The position numbers and the translations under genes are program-made. A DNA stretch of 64,000 nt from Dichotomocladium elegans (lineage: Eukaryota > Mucoromycota > Mucoromycetes > Mucorales > Lichtheimiaceae), in assembly GCA_025716815.1 (NCBI GenBank), contig JAIXMN010000027.1, forward strand, positions 186,001 to 250,000, given 5' to 3'. Shown one piece after another: positions 21,233 to 33,819 of this stretch. The notes under the pieces are model-generated. The model did no database searches. It saw only the letters and a list, made by a program, of their open reading frames with translations, and had not been told where the DNA came from. The first letter of the stretch is position 1; each line of letters begins with the position of its first letter.

Positions 21233-21948
21233 GTCTTTTAGCAGCGAGTGAAAGGTCCGAGAGAGGAAGAGGAAAAGAAATATGAGTGATGCTCTCATTC
21301 TTGTTACTGATGGTCGCTTATTTATACGGACGGGCGACGAGAAGGCGACACGCCATCATGGCATCTCCTAAAGGTCCACATATCACCACAATATAACACA
21401 TGATGACAGGTGAAGGACTCGGGCTCGCTAAAATCTCTTTAAACAGCAAATGCAGCGGTGGTAGTTGTATGTGGCAGGAAACAGCCCGCAATAAACGTCC
21501 TTTTGTTTATGCCTCAGGTAGGTTTTGCGCGCTATGGAGAGCGATACAAAGCCGAAAGGGCTAAGGGTGCTCCCTGGATAATGTAAAACGAGACCACCCA
21601 TGGACGGTTTTGTTGTCTCTACATTAAAAAGGTAATTGATGCGTTAAACACCGGCCCTCTCTTCCATTCATTGCTTGGCGCAGTGTTAGGGGAAATGAAC
21701 CAACAAGCAAATCCAATGAGGAGCGTACAGAGCCAAAAAATTTTCTCCTCAAAATGACGAATCAACCATAGTTACGCGCAATGCCTGAGCCCAGAAAAAG
21801 CAGCGGCGCTCCCTTGCGAATAAAGTAGACATTAAAAAATAACAGAAGCATATTCTCCGTTGCAATAAATGCAAACCATCGAAATCATAGTCTAGGCATT
21901 CTTTTATGATGATCATCCAATAAACATTATCTTTTCGACATTTATTTA
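21233..21948. other. Intergenic between proline-rich ORF and acyl-CoA oxidase
   Basis: Apart from the TATA-like box, no gene is seen. It is the 3' flank of the leftward acyl-CoA oxidase. Confidence 0.5.
21319..21326 (-). promoter_or_regulatory. TATA box upstream of the proline-rich ORF
   Basis: Reads TATAAATA on the minus strand, followed by a pyrimidine-rich leader (about 21240-21290) before the ATG at 21232. Confidence 0.45.
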
Positions 21949-24581
21949 TCAAGGATCAGTTAGCGGCTTAATGTAGGCCTTGTGGTATTGAGGGACACCG
22001 ATGCTGTCGGGTATCAAAAGAACGGTATCCAAATAAGCTAAAATTGAAACCAATAGGTTAATAAGGAGATATATATGGGGTAGTGGTTACCATGCTGAGC
22101 TCACCTTCATATATGTCGCCATCATACTTCGCAATGGGTGCCTTCAAGACAAAGTCTGGATATGCAAACGCATCTGTGAGCCCGACTACCTGTTTACGAA
22201 GTTCCTTGCAACTCTGCGAGTGAGAGAATTAAGTCTTCAACCAATGATCAGAAAACCGAGAGATGGGGGACGGTACATACCTTTAGGTATAAGTGCTCCA
22301 CCTGTTTCATTTGGGTGGGTGTCACATAGTCTTCTCTAAAGCCTTGGTCACTGTACGTGATCAGCGCATGAAGACCCCATACACGTGTGAGCCGCTGCAG
22401 AATGGAAGCAATAGGGCTGGTATCATTCTCAAACTTATTGATAGCGTCCGAGAATAAAAACGCAGCGGCATGCATTTCCGCAGCTCGGACCATTTCCAGA
22501 AGCAAATCTTCCTCCTGAACCGTATCGAGAGCCATGCTGATGGCGCTAAGCTAGAGGTAGATGATCAACCCCCACGTCCATGGGAGCGAGATGGTGCCTG
22601 TTAATTCGTGAAAGACGGCGAGAGAAATGGAGATTTGATAGAGTGGTATCTACGTACTCGCTTCACAAGGACGGCGTATAAGCATTCGCGTATCGACCCT
22701 ATGCTGATGTCAGCCGATGGCAACCAGCGGCGTGTTGCAAGGTAGTCCTCAGCTTTGAGCATATAATGTGATGAGCTCCGGAAGAGCAATCTTGGGAATT
22801 CGTTTTCCCTGAGTTTTTTCCTAAGTAGGTAGATCAACGTCTTTGCAGTTTGCTGGAGGAGAACGACATTATCACCACCGCCCGTTGTAAGAACCCCCCA
22901 GTCGTCAATGATCTGGCCAATATTGTTGTAAGCAGAATAGGCATGACCGCCGCATGAGCGACGGCAGGTCTCGAGAATGTCAGAGCCGTACCAGCCCGCA
23001 AGTCCCTTGAGGGAACCAGAGAGAGCGTGCATCTCAGCCATGTGGTTCAAATAGACGATTGGATCCATTTCACCTCCGGAGGTGAGGATCTTGAACTGAT
23101 CGTTGATTGTGCTCATGGCCGACTGAATCATGTACGAGAACGCGATGGCAGGCACGATTTTGCAATAGTGCGTCTGATAGTCCATGATCTGCTGGTTTGC
23201 ATGACCTTGACGACGTACCACGCTGTACCGGGTGGCGATTGTCAGTGCCTGAGAAGTCAACGTCAGCATGTTGCTAACCAGGAGGATGCGTTCCGGGATT
23301 AATGTAGCGTACATCACAGCGGGCGATGGCGCGGGCGTGTATGTCCCATCCCGATCGAGCCGTGAGAAGCGTGCTAACATCTGTGTCCGCGGGATTCGCA
23401 CGCTGCGGAACTGGATCCATCCATTATCCAATCCTTGTCGTCCAACTTTATGGCCGATATCGCCTGCACGCACATTCGGCAGGAGCTCTCCCGTCGAACG
23501 GTCGCGGAGCTGCACGATAAACCAGTTGAGACCGACATGCTTGTCGTTGATATATGTCTGAGCAATGAGCATGGTGTGCGTTGCCGTTTGACCTGCCATC
23601 CCAATCCACCATTTTGTTGCGGTGATCGTTGGGGAGTCGATTACGAACTCGTCTCTTGTGGGATCGTAACGTGCGGTTGTTTCCATGTCTCTCAGCGCTG
23701 AACTATGTCCAAGCTCTGTCTATTGCAATATGAAATTGGTCCAAAATATTAAAACCCATCCCATTTTCTGTAATATCCAAGTTTGGAAAAAATCAACACG
23801 CGAGCGAGAGAAAGAGAGAATGGGGAGGTACACTTGCCATTGCAAAACAGCCAAGGATTTGGTAGGTTTCCACCAACGGCAACCATTCTCTTTGTTGCTC
23901 TTCGCTGGCAAGCATAAGGAGGACGTTCCGGAACAACGCCTTGTGAACACCGAAGCGCATTGAGTAGCTTTCTGAGTACTGGGTCACGGCAAGCATAAGC
24001 GCGTCCTCCAACTCTTTGCCCTGGCTCCGGATGACTGGGTCCTGCAGCAGTCTAGAAACCCGGAATATCTGGCCCATTGTGCTGCAGAAGCGAAATCACC
24101 GAAACATCAGACAAAGCATATGATCATGGGGCGAAGAGAGAGAAAAGACTTTGCCAAAAAAAAAAAAAATACTCACAATTCGCGTGCTTCAGGACGAGTA
24201 AGTTCATTCACATTCCGGGGCGGCTGAACAACAATTTCCGGATCGCCCTTGATAATTCGATAGGCTTGTTGCTTTTTGGTCAGGGATTGAGGATGGGGGT
24301 GGGGGAAAGTTGTATGTAAGGATGCAGTGCACGAGTGTCGAGATAAAAACAAAGGCGGGTGGGGACTTTACCAGAAACCGAAAAGGCCGTTCACCGCCGG
24401 CCCAGAAATAGGAGAGCAACTGAACGTCAAAGTCAGCTGCCGCCCGTTCGGCAGCCATGTCCCTGGGTGCCTGCAACGACATGGCCGATGGCGTGAGGTT
24501 CAACTGGGCTTTGATCTGAGCTAGACGGGCAGCTGCTGCCCTGGCTTTCGCATCCGTCGACTGTTGAACTGGGATGGTCAT
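21949..24581 (-). CDS. Acyl-CoA oxidase
   Basis: FAD enzyme of the first step of peroxisomal beta-oxidation (acyl-CoA to trans-2-enoyl-CoA with H2O2). The start is ATG 24581 (MTIPVQQSTDAKARAAAARL); exon 1 ends at 24372 and about eight exons follow. Diagnostic segments in order: DVQLLSYFWAGG, MGQIFRVSRLLQDPVI, MRFGVHKALFRNVLL, ILGCFAMA-ELGHSSALRDMETTA, PTITATKWWIGMAGQTATH, VRAGDIGHKVGRQGLDNGWI, IPRTQMLARF, ETCRRSCGGHAYSAYNNIG, VLTTGGGDNVVLLQQTAK and a C-terminal ALDTVQEEDLLLEM domain. The family length (about 680 residues) is matched. It ends AYIKPLTDP, so there is no C-terminal SKL-type PTS1; some fungal acyl-CoA oxidases also lack one and enter peroxisomes by other routes. Confidence 0.95.
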
Positions 24582-25920
24582 GGATGATAGAAGGGCGTCA
24601 GAACAAAGAAAGGAGGGAAGAGAATTGACAATTCATCAACCCCAGAAAAAGCTTGAAATGCACTGGGGACCAAATGATCATGTGAAGACCATCTTTATTT
24701 TTTTTTCCCTGGCACAATTTGTAACAAAAAACAAAAAGACTTCACACGGAACTTTTTACACCCACAGCCTGCGACGATCGTGTATCTTTTTCTTCCATCC
24801 GTTGTCGTTTCTTGAGGCAATACAAACATTGCCAGAGGTGCAGTAAAGAGCGCGAAATGAAGAAAAAAAAGTTTTGTTGGTCAGCTGAGGAACAGATACA
24901 CGCAAAATACGTCCGGGCGAGCGTTGAACATAAAGTACAAGACACGTCCCTGCATGGGGCACAGGCATAGTCTCTTTACAGCAAGTGTTGCTTTTCAAAA
25001 TAGGTTTACACATTATCAAACTCGCAACTTTGGTAGCAAAAACTAAAAAAGACCCTCTAGCTCCCTGCCAAATGAACGCTTTGAAAGGTTTCAAAACCAA
25101 CGAGAGGTGACTTTTCTCATGCGCGTACATCTCCTTCCCCACCCCTGGTCACTTCCCGCAATCATGACCTATCGGTTTGTCTTCATGTTATTCAAGAAGT
25201 GATGGCTTCAACAACATATTGCGGCTGGTTGGATAATGTTATCTGGAGGTACCGGTCTCGTCAATGCCATTTCCGCTAGCCACCATAAAAAAGCGTGCAT
25301 TCTTTTTTTTTTTTACCATCTTTATCTGTCACTACTTGAAAGAATCAGACTGCGGAAGAACAGACAGGCAACCATGCATGGCAAGGAAAAGGAGGCTTTT
25401 TATGCGGTCAACCAGACAAGTACAGGCGGCTCACCGCAGCGTCAATCCATATTTGCGACTTATCACCCTTTTGTTAGAGTAATACGTACGTAGCGCACTA
25501 TAGTAATAATCCAGTCTGGGCATCGAACTAAGAATATTCTCGCAAACGAGCAGCCCTTGCTAAAAGAGTAAAGAATGAGCGGTACACGCCATACCTTTGT
25601 ACCTCGCAACACGTATCATTCAATGGGGAAGTTGGAAGAAATATCTTGTAATGAGCAGTGCTATTGCAGAAGGAAAAATAGATGCCAAGAATGAAGACTC
25701 TAACCTACATGCCAATTACAGAGACAAGATAACCATGTGGGATGAGCTAGCTACGGATAGGTGGAAAAAGCAATGTTTTCGCCCGGCTTCTCATGCAAGC
25801 GGCATTTCTCGTAGCAGACTGTATTGATCACGCGAGTGAAGCAAGTTGATAAATAGACGCCATATGCTATGTTGTTGCGGATACGTATGAAATGATGAGT
25901 TGCGGGAGGATGGATGGCTA
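24582..25920. other. Intergenic, acyl-CoA oxidase promoter side
   Basis: About 1.3 kb with T-rich and A-rich tracts (24690-24730, 25290-25320) and no supported gene. ORFs on both strands are short and lack known motifs. Confidence 0.5.
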
Positions 25921-26761
25921 TTACTGTTTGTTATTGTTGCTGCTATTGCTGCTACTACTACTGCTGTTGTTGTGGTTGTGATGGTGGTTATGACTGCTGC
26001 CACTGCTACTGCCACTGCTGTTATTGGCGTTTCTGTTTGAGGAGAGCGCTAGAATGAACGCATTCACTTCAGTCTCCACTTCAGGATGATTGTTAATTAA
26101 AGAGTTAATGGCTTCAATCAATTTGTCCTTGCTCATCGTGGCTATCAACGATTTCCAAATGCATCAGTATAATGACCAATCGCCCCCAAACGAACACCTT
26201 TGCTTCTCCCGAATACTAAATCCATTTCGCACTCCCACCTCCCCTAATCCGCAGTAATGCCAGCATACCGAGAAGTTTATCCAGCGGGAATTGTTTCTCG
26301 ATCGCTGCCCTATTGCGCTTGATGGTGTGCAATTTGCCATGCTTCGGACGAATGTTCAATGCGTGTTTGCTATTATTATTGTGTATGTTGCCCTCGGATC
26401 GATCCTGAAGCGAAGGAGAGAAACCGAACGAGACGCTGACTGGATCAGATGGATCTTCCATTGGCTCATCTTCGGATGCTCTGCGTTTGCGCCCTATTAG
26501 TCAATGAGCAGGAGCATGATAAATAATACATTCGTTTGCCGTTCCAGCCTTGCGTAGATTGGACAGATTACGTGGCTTCTCTTTTCAAGAAATCAGATGG
26601 AGTCTACCTTTGTTATGCGGATCAGAGCCACTCGCAGCAGCATCAAAGTAAAGCGGTGGTGACTCAACAGCGTATGAGACTGGGGACTTTTGTTTGCCAA
26701 AGTAATGGGTTGCTCGGTACAGCTGTTGCTGTTGTCGAAACCGTGTGTTTTGGCTACTCAT
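25921..26761 (-). CDS. Cut8/STS1-like nuclear proteasome tether, short form
   Basis: Three exons (26608-26761, 26269-26493, 25921-26141) join in frame at phases 1 and 1. The N-terminus MSSQNTRFRQQQQLYRATHYF is followed by a possible nuclear localisation signal GRKRRASEDEPMEDP, then LHTIKRNRAAIEKQFPLDKLL-ATMSKDKLIEAINSLINNHPE. This last stretch resembles the start of the Cut8/STS1 domain, which tethers the 26S proteasome in the nucleus. The protein then ends in Ser/Asn/His low complexity (SGSSHNHHHNHNNSSSS), encoded by trinucleotide repeats, instead of the six-helix bundle seen in Cut8. Total about 200 residues. The family call rests on one motif; a truncated or paralogous form is likely. Confidence 0.5.
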
Positions 26762-27253
26762 GATGTCAATGAAAAGAAAAAAGGGAAGTGTTAAAAAAAA
26801 AGGGTACTGGTCACCGTACACATGTGTCTTCGTCATGGCCCTATATTTCGTTTGCCGCTGATCATGCACACTCACAGAAAACCATGATCTTCACGAGGGT
26901 CACTATTCTGCTATGTATGAACTAGCTCGATTCAATAGGGAGCTCTGCGCGATCAATGATAGCAGTCTGCGAGATCAACGCACCGGTCAAATGCGGATGG
27001 TTATTATATATAGACTATGTATGTATGCGTGTATGTATACATATGTATGTACGGATAGAAAAAGAAACAAGTGGGTGCTGGACATTCACCTGCGCGCGAG
27101 ACAAAGAAGGGGAGGATAAAATATGTACGGGAAGAGGCTACCATTGGTATGTGCGCTGATAAACGGTGCATGGCATATGCGTACATGCCTTTGAGGGGGA
27201 GATTGCGAGCGAGCAAGGACTAATATCATGGATCGTTCTTGAGATGTTTACAA
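26762..27253. other. Intergenic with ATGT-rich repeat
   Basis: Contains an imperfect TATGTATG tract at about 27010-27050. No gene is seen. Confidence 0.5.
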
Positions 27254-27931
27254 TCATGACGATGTATCGTTGTCCTTGCCGTACGTGGTCACTTCGTCGA
27301 TCCATACCCAATCGTCTTCCTCCGCCCTAGACGTTTTCGGCCTTAATGCTGTTCTCGTGGTCTCTTCCTCCTCGCTTGTGCTCTCTACCCCCTCAGCATT
27401 GCCACCTTCGATATCGTCGCACCAGTCCCATTGAGACCGCCGCCGTCGTTTGTGCTGGGCAAGCACCCTTTTTTGCGCGATAACCTCCAGTCCTTTCTTG
27501 ACCATCCTGTCTGCTTGCTCCAGTTGCTCAGCTTGCTGGCGCAATTCGGCAACTGTCCGACGAAGTTCGACTGCCTTTTGTTCCTCGTCGCCTACTTGCG
27601 GGGATGACTTGTTTTTGGCGCAGATGTCGTCTGTTTCGTCGACTGGACGAACTTCAATGGGTGTTGGCGTTGATACTGACAGTGCTGGTATTGCTTTTGT
27701 TGCTCCTCCAGCTGTACTTGGCTTCAATTCCTGGACCCATGCACCAGGCAGAGACGATGCCGCTGCGAGCCGCGGTTGAGGTTTCATGGCAAGGATGGCT
27801 CTTGCGTTTCCAGGAAAGAGGACTGACGAAACAATGGCAAGCGGGAGCTGAGAGCACATGGTCTCTTCCTCGTTTACTCCGTTGGGGAAGTAGCCTCCAG
27901 GAAGCCGATACTCTTCGACCATATTTTGCAT
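27254..27931 (-). CDS. Uncharacterised acidic coiled-coil protein with C-terminal W-x-x-I motif
   Basis: Single open frame of 225 residues from ATG 27931 (MQNMVEEYRLPGGYFPNGVN); a second ATG three codons later is possible. The middle has a coiled coil (EEQKAVELRRTVAELRQQAE, then LEQADRMVKKGLEVIAQKR) and a basic patch QHKRRRRSQWDW. The C-terminus is acidic and Ser/Thr-rich (ESTSEEEETTR) and ends RAEEDDWVWIDEVTTYGKD. EEDDWVWI fits the acidic W-x-x-I/L/V pattern of Atg8-interacting motifs. I do not recognise the family. Further 5' exons are possible, since the upstream A-rich stretch (27950-27963) would be an intron end on the minus strand only if an acceptor were present, and I see none. Confidence 0.6.
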   Translation of the reverse strand: MQNMVEEYRLPGGYFPNGVNEEETMCSQLPLAIVSSVLFPGNARAILAMKPQPRLAAASSLPGAWVQELKPSTAGGATKAIPALSVSTPTPIEVRPVDETDDICAKNKSSPQVGDEEQKAVELRRTVAELRQQAEQLEQADRMVKKGLEVIAQKRVLAQHKRRRRSQWDWCDDIEGGNAEGVESTSEEEETTRTALRPKTSRAEEDDWVWIDEVTTYGKDNDTSS

Positions 27932-29548
27932 TCTTTCGCACACGGATTCAAAAAAAAAAAAAATAGGGAAGAAGGAGGACGCAAATTTGACTAAAAAGAA
28001 AGCGGGTGTGGAACGTTTTAACAGTAAAAAAAAAAATAACCCATGAGCAATCAGCTGAACAAAGACATGGAGACGATGGTGACCCCCTATCGATTGTCCC
28101 ATCATCCATCACCCCAAAACCCGCTCCTCGGCGTCCGCTCTCACTCCAAGTTTAATCCCATTCCATTGACACCCCACCGCACCCCAGTAACCACCCCACC
28201 AACTAACACATGCATCATTTAGGAAATCATTTGCTTCATCGCAGTTCCAACCCCCTCAAAAAATGCAGATGGCGTTTGTTTATGGCCATCTATGAAAACA
28301 AACAAGTCAGATCAATTCATTATAATCCACAGATGGTTCATGCATACTTGCATGAGCATACCCATAAAGCTTCGACTAGCTGAGGTATCGAAAATTTTGA
28401 TTCGTGATGTGCTTCATGTGATAGGGTAAACCAACGAAAATTGGGTGGCCATCGGATCCCACACTTGTTACTTATTACCTATACACACCGCCGCCGCGCA
28501 GTCGTGCGCCTCGCTCAAATACTATTGGTCAGTAGGCAAAGAGTCGTCCGATACGATGTTGCTGGTGAGGTTATTTGCTGTTTTGTTGCGCTGGTCATAT
28601 AGGCTTCATCACTTTGGATACAGCAAACGCCTCAAAAGCGATTTTCAAGTTATGACTACTCTTAGCCTCCTTTTACTCCTGGCTTGGGGACCGGGGAAGG
28701 TGACAACATCTCCGCTGAACGTGGTTCTGGTAACAGGGTCAATAGATTTGCCATCGAGTGTTCCAAATTAGCATTCGAGCCTTGGAAAACTGATACATCT
28801 TATCCACTTTTTTTTGGACTGATATTGATGGCTAATCCTAGTTAGAATGTATAGTTATTCGTCCCGCCGCTTTGCTGGGAATGGTGATGGGAATGGCAAG
28901 GATTCAACCAGAGTCATTTCTTCAAGAAATCGCGCTTAAAGAGACGAAAAGAGAGAGAAAGAGCGAAATGGGGACTCCAGAGAGACCTATTTCATTTTGC
29001 CCCCCCCCAACCCATCCTCTCTTTTTTTTTTCCAGTTGCTTGGGCATTTTGCATAAAATGGGGCTCCGATTTGTAGGCTGATCCTGGCCAATCGTTGTAC
29101 GCTTTTCATTTCTGACAAACAAAGCTAATCAGAGCTGCATATATTAAAGCTGCCCGGCGTTCTCCGCTTTGTCGCATGAAACAAAAAGGCAAAGGTAGCG
29201 TGGGTGGAAGGTTTTTTTTTTCATGGCAATCGACCCTTTATGGATTTCTCGTCCCATTATACGCGATGCTCGTGAAGAGACTGCAAACAAAAATAAATTT
29301 GATCTTTGGTCTGTTTCTTACACAAAGTGCTACGGGAGTGAGCAAAATCTGTCTTTTGGTGCGACAAAAAAGACTCTGGCGCATGACCTGCAGCCGATTT
29401 CTTTCTCATCCGACTCTCTCTTTCTCTGTGCTTCCTCCCCCCCTTGTTTTTATTTTATTTTAATATCATATTCCCTCTTTATTGGTGAGACGTCCCTGTT
29501 TTCTAGCGTGCTCTGCTTTTTTCTTTTGTTCTTTTTTTTTTACCCTCC
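27932..29548. other. Intergenic, divergent promoter region
   Basis: 1.6 kb between divergent genes. The last 120 bp before the CLIP start are T/C-rich (29410-29545), a typical fungal pyrimidine-rich promoter. A short frame at 28445-28771 has no recognisable features. Confidence 0.5.
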
Positions 29549-32500
29549 ATGTCCAAACTCCCCACGAGCGCGAGTGGTATTCAACCGCCTAGGCGAATCT
29601 CGCGACCGATAGCAAAGTCAAAAACCCTCCCCACACCCGCCGCAACGGCCGGCGCTGCCAAGGCAACAGGTGGTACACAGCAACCACCTCGACGCAAACA
29701 ACAGCAAAAACTTCCTCCACTTCATACCCCTTCTTCGTTCTCACGTGCCTGCATCTCGTCTCCCGATGAGCTCGAATCACCGTCCTGGTCGGCGCGGGTT
29801 TCTCTCTCGTCAACTGGCTCCGCCCAAACCGCGACAACATCGCCACGCTCGTCATTAACATCTCCGAAACCCTCGAAGCGGTCGTCGATGGTGCGGATCG
29901 GCGACCGAGTCGCTGTTGATTCCATGAGCATCGTCGGAACTCTGCTCTTTTTAGGCGCCACTCAGTTCAAGGATGGCCTTTGGGCAGGTATTCAGCTCGA
30001 TATTCCCGGACAAGGCAAGAATGACGGTAGCGTCCAAGGGTAAGCCGGATCCTCGGATATGCTCAAGGGGTGAGGGTGAGGGTGGGGAAGGGGGAGGAAG
30101 CTCCCCCCACTTAAGCGCCCTTTTTTCTTTCTTTCCATTAGCGTACGCTATTTCTCGTGTCCGCCTCAAAGCGGTCTTTTTGTGCAAGCCAACAAAATCA
30201 GGGCATTAAGCGGGACAACTGCCGCCGAAGTTCCGACACCGCATCCTCAAAGACGTGCATCTTACCAGCAGCAAGCATCGCTCAGCCATCGCCCTCCGTC
30301 ATATCAGCAGCAGCAGCAATACACCATGCGTCGGACGCAAACTGACCCGCCTCCTTCAATCCCGTCGCCAATCAGCCCTGGAGAAGATGATCACGCGCGT
30401 CTGGGGCGCATCCTCGGCGAAGCGATCCATCAAGCTCCGGACGAGGCCACGCTGCGCATGCAGCAGCTGCAGCTACGGATCGAAGTGCTTGAGGCAGAGA
30501 ACAAGTTCCTGAAGCTTGAAAATGCGCAGAACAAGACGGCTGAGCAGATACTGGAGCGCTCAATGCTGCTGGGCAAGGGCGATGTTTCGCTCGAGACACA
30601 CCAGGCGGTGGTCAAGGAAATCAAGGAGCAGCATGACGAAGAAAAGAGAGCGATGGAAAAGGATAAGACCGCGGCCGAGTCGACGCTGAAGAAGCTTGAG
30701 ACTCGAGTCCGCGAGCTCGAGGCCGAGCAGGCCGAGCTTCTCAAGGAACGCGAGGAGCTGTCATCGCAGCTGTCGGAGGCAAAGACGGACAAGTCGAAGC
30801 TCGAGCAGCATGTCAGTCTCCTTGAGCAGAAAATCAAGGTTGCCGATGCAGCCATTGCCGAAGCCGCCAAGAAAGCGGCCAGCCGGCCTCCCATCACTGC
30901 GAACTTTTACTCGGACGACCCCGAAGAAATGCGGCAGCGGCAAATGCAGATGGAAATCGAGCTAGAAGAAGCTCACGAGAAGATGGGGATGATCATGGAG
31001 CAGATGCGTTCCAAGGATTACTTCTTGGGAACCCTGGCGGGTGAGGTGGAGATGCACAGGAATGTTGTCGAGGAACGTGAACGCGAGGTGCGGCGGATCA
31101 AAGCCGATGCAGAACGCCACATGCGAGAGAGGGACCGCCTCAAGGACGAGGTGAAGGATCTCGAAGACAAGTGGAATAAGCACCAGGACTGCGCAACTAA
31201 GGACGAATATGACAGACTGAAGCGCCAGCTCGTCTCCGCCAAAGATGCACTCGCGCACGAGGCCGAGAAGACAGAGGAGTATCGTCGCCGCATCGAGGGC
31301 CTTGAGCAATCGGTCGATGAACTAAAGAAGGCCGGCATGGAAAGTATCGAGCTGTACGAGAGCTCTGTCGAGCTCCATCGTGTCGACATGGAAAGCATCA
31401 AGGCCACTCTCGACGACGAGCGGCGTAAGGTCGCTGCGCTCGAGGCTGAGCGCGAGAACCTCAAGGCAGCTGGGCTAGAAGCGATTGAGACGTACGAATC
31501 CACCATCGACGAGCTCAAATCCGAGCTGGCCGCCTCAAGCGAGATGGGCGTCCACAAATGCCACGAGCTGCAGGACACTATTGATAAGCTGAAAGATGAG
31601 ATTGAGCGGCTCGTTAGCACCAAGAACGCGTCTGAGGAGGTCGAACAGATCAGAGGCATCTGGGAGAATGAGCGTAGGCGTCTGATGGACGACATTGAAG
31701 CCTTGGCGAAGGAACAAGCATCCTTTCAGGACCTCAAGGTAGAGTCAGACAGGCTGCGAGAGCAGCTAAAGCAGGCGGACAAGGCAGACAAGGAAAACGA
31801 CACACTCCGGGAGCTCGTCAAGCGACTGCAGACCAATTATGACGAACAGCTCAAGGCTCGTACAAAATACCTAGACGATCTACGCTCGGCTGTCGAGAGC
31901 CAAAAGAAAGCAGAGGGCGAACGTCGAAGGCTGTCTGAAGCCAAGGAAAAGACCGAGCGTGAATTGGCAGCCGTGAGCGAGCGTCTAAAGCGGACTGAGT
32001 CAGTGCTTGCAGATATCCGCAAATGCGGTACGGATATGGACTTGCTGATCCACGAACGCGAACAGCACAATAAGCAGATCGAGGTCCTGCGCAATGAGAT
32101 CGAAAGACTGAAAGCACAGAACACCATGCTGATTAAACAAATGGAAAGCGTGGAACTGGAGCAGAAAGCAGACCGCCAGTGGAAGACCCAGCTCGAAGCC
32201 CTGCGCAATGACAATGGGAAGCTGACGCAGGAGTACGAGGCACTGCTGGAGTCCAACGAACATTTCAAGTCCGAGTGCGCCAAGCTCATGGAAGACATGA
32301 ACCGCCTCCACGCGGACAGTGACACAGTCCCAGACGACGCAAGCCTGTCCGAACTCGAGAGCTACAGCACCGACCAAGAGCGGGTTTTATTCCTGCAGAA
32401 CCACCTGTCTGAGGCGAAGCAGGAGGTCGAACGTCTGGATGTCAAGCATAAGGCTGAGATTCATCTGCTCAGGGAGCAATGTGAGCGACACGAACGCATG

Positions 32501-32933
32501 TCGCGCCACCAAATAGATACAGTCAACCGCGAACTGATCGAGCTGGGCGGCGTGATAGACTCCAAGAGAGAGAAGCAAGCCGTTCTCGAAGAGGAGCTCG
32601 CACATGAACGGGAGGAGTCATCGCGTCTGCGCGAAGAACTTGAGCGATTGAAACATGTGCTTCGTCATCAGCAGATGGACGATGATCACATATCTACAAG
32701 CAGTGCGACAACAGGGAGCGGCAGCGATGAGTGCGATATCCGCCATCATGACGGCTTGGGTTTTCCAAAATCCGCGTTAAACGGGAATCTCGAAAGCATG
32801 GTGGGTATATAGATAATCCCTATCTAGAGCAATGTCAAGACGCTAACAAGAGGATACATAGATTTGTGAAAACTGCGATCGATTAGATGTCCACACGCCT
32901 GACCAATGTGCTGGCCAAACAGAGACATTCTGA
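29549..32933 (+). CDS. CLIP-170 family microtubule plus-end protein (CAP-Gly, coiled coil, zinc knuckle)
   Basis: Microtubule plus-end tracking protein. Exons 29549-30039, 30142-32800 and 32862-32933. The N-terminal 110 residues are basic and Ser/Pro-rich. The CAP-Gly domain spans VRIGDRVAVDS through VGTLLFLGATQFKDGLWAGI, GQGKNDGSVQG and VRYFSCPPQSGLFVQANKI. About 780 residues of heptad-rich coiled coil follow (ARLGRILGEAIHQAPDEATL to ERLKHVLRHQQ). The last small exon adds ICENCDRLDVHTPDQCAGQ and ends TETF, that is a CxxC-H-C zinc knuckle plus a terminal acidic-aromatic ETF, the hallmark of CLIP-170, where it binds p150Glued and CAP-Gly domains. Without that exon the frame would run into a stop at 32812. 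Dynactin p150 was considered, but the C-terminus decides for CLIP. Confidence 0.88.
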
Positions 32934-33819
32934 GTCACTGTACGTCTTTGTAAAGAACTGGATCTCAGAGAGCTATATTCCCTCTCCCCTTCCCCGCCTT
33001 CGGGCTCTCCTCCTCTCCCGGAAACCAGATGTGTATAGTTTAAACCTTTCTTTCCTGTAACTGAATATCATCCATCCATATTTGTGATGCTTTATACCCT
33101 CTATGATTTATCGCACAAGGAACATGGAGACAGAAGAAGATATAAGGAACTGTTTTTCCACAGGGTGTACACACTAGAATCAAATGAGCTTATAGTCTTT
33201 TAAACAATGATCAGTAGCAAAAGGTACCATGTCGCCACTCAGATAATACGAACGAACGATCCTTTTTAGAGTTGCAGACGGCGGAGACGAAAGAGCGACT
33301 ATGCGGAGATACGCTGGTAGTAGCTCGTGTCTGACAGGCAATACCAGTACTAGCTGCACTGTACATGGGGCGAACTTTGTGTTACACCCATAAACTGTTC
33401 TGCTTTTGTGGAAGTAACAAGCGTCGTGGAGCTTGAACACTCGGTCTGGTGGTGCAGAGACCCAATACATACTGTACCTACAACAGCCACTATTTCTCAA
33501 CGTGCACCACAAGAATACGATTTCTGCTGCGAAGACGTCGTTGTGTGGCTCTAATCATGTGCTTGCTTCTGCTATATCCGCAAGATCCCTCTTACTTTCG
33601 GTGGCATGTTCCATCCACGTTTGAAAAGCCTGTCCTCTATATCCACTCTTCTGTGGAATCATTTACTCGATCGGCGTATATTGGAAGCTAGCCTTAGCGC
33701 TTAGGTTTTCGGCAAAGAATTCTGAGCAACGAGAAAGAGTACAGGACTTTGAAGGGTACGTCGTTGAAGGATTTACTGCCCGCTTTTCGCACAACAATTT
33801 TTCTCGCACTCTCAACAGC
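32934..33819. other. Intergenic between CLIP and aminopeptidase genes
   Basis: 886 bp with no supported gene on either strand. Confidence 0.5.

Noticed and set aside
28445..28771. 108-residue + ORF with hydrophobic segments
   Set aside because: No homology recognised, low-complexity Leu runs and no supporting promoter or splice signals.
30372..32605. Long Ser-rich ORFs on the minus strand
   Set aside because: Shadows of the CLIP coiled coil; strongly biased codons give open antisense frames.
29549..32933. Dynactin p150Glued as identity of the CAP-Gly protein
   Set aside because: The C-terminal zinc knuckle with ETF terminus is a CLIP-170 feature and no dynactin domain was seen.
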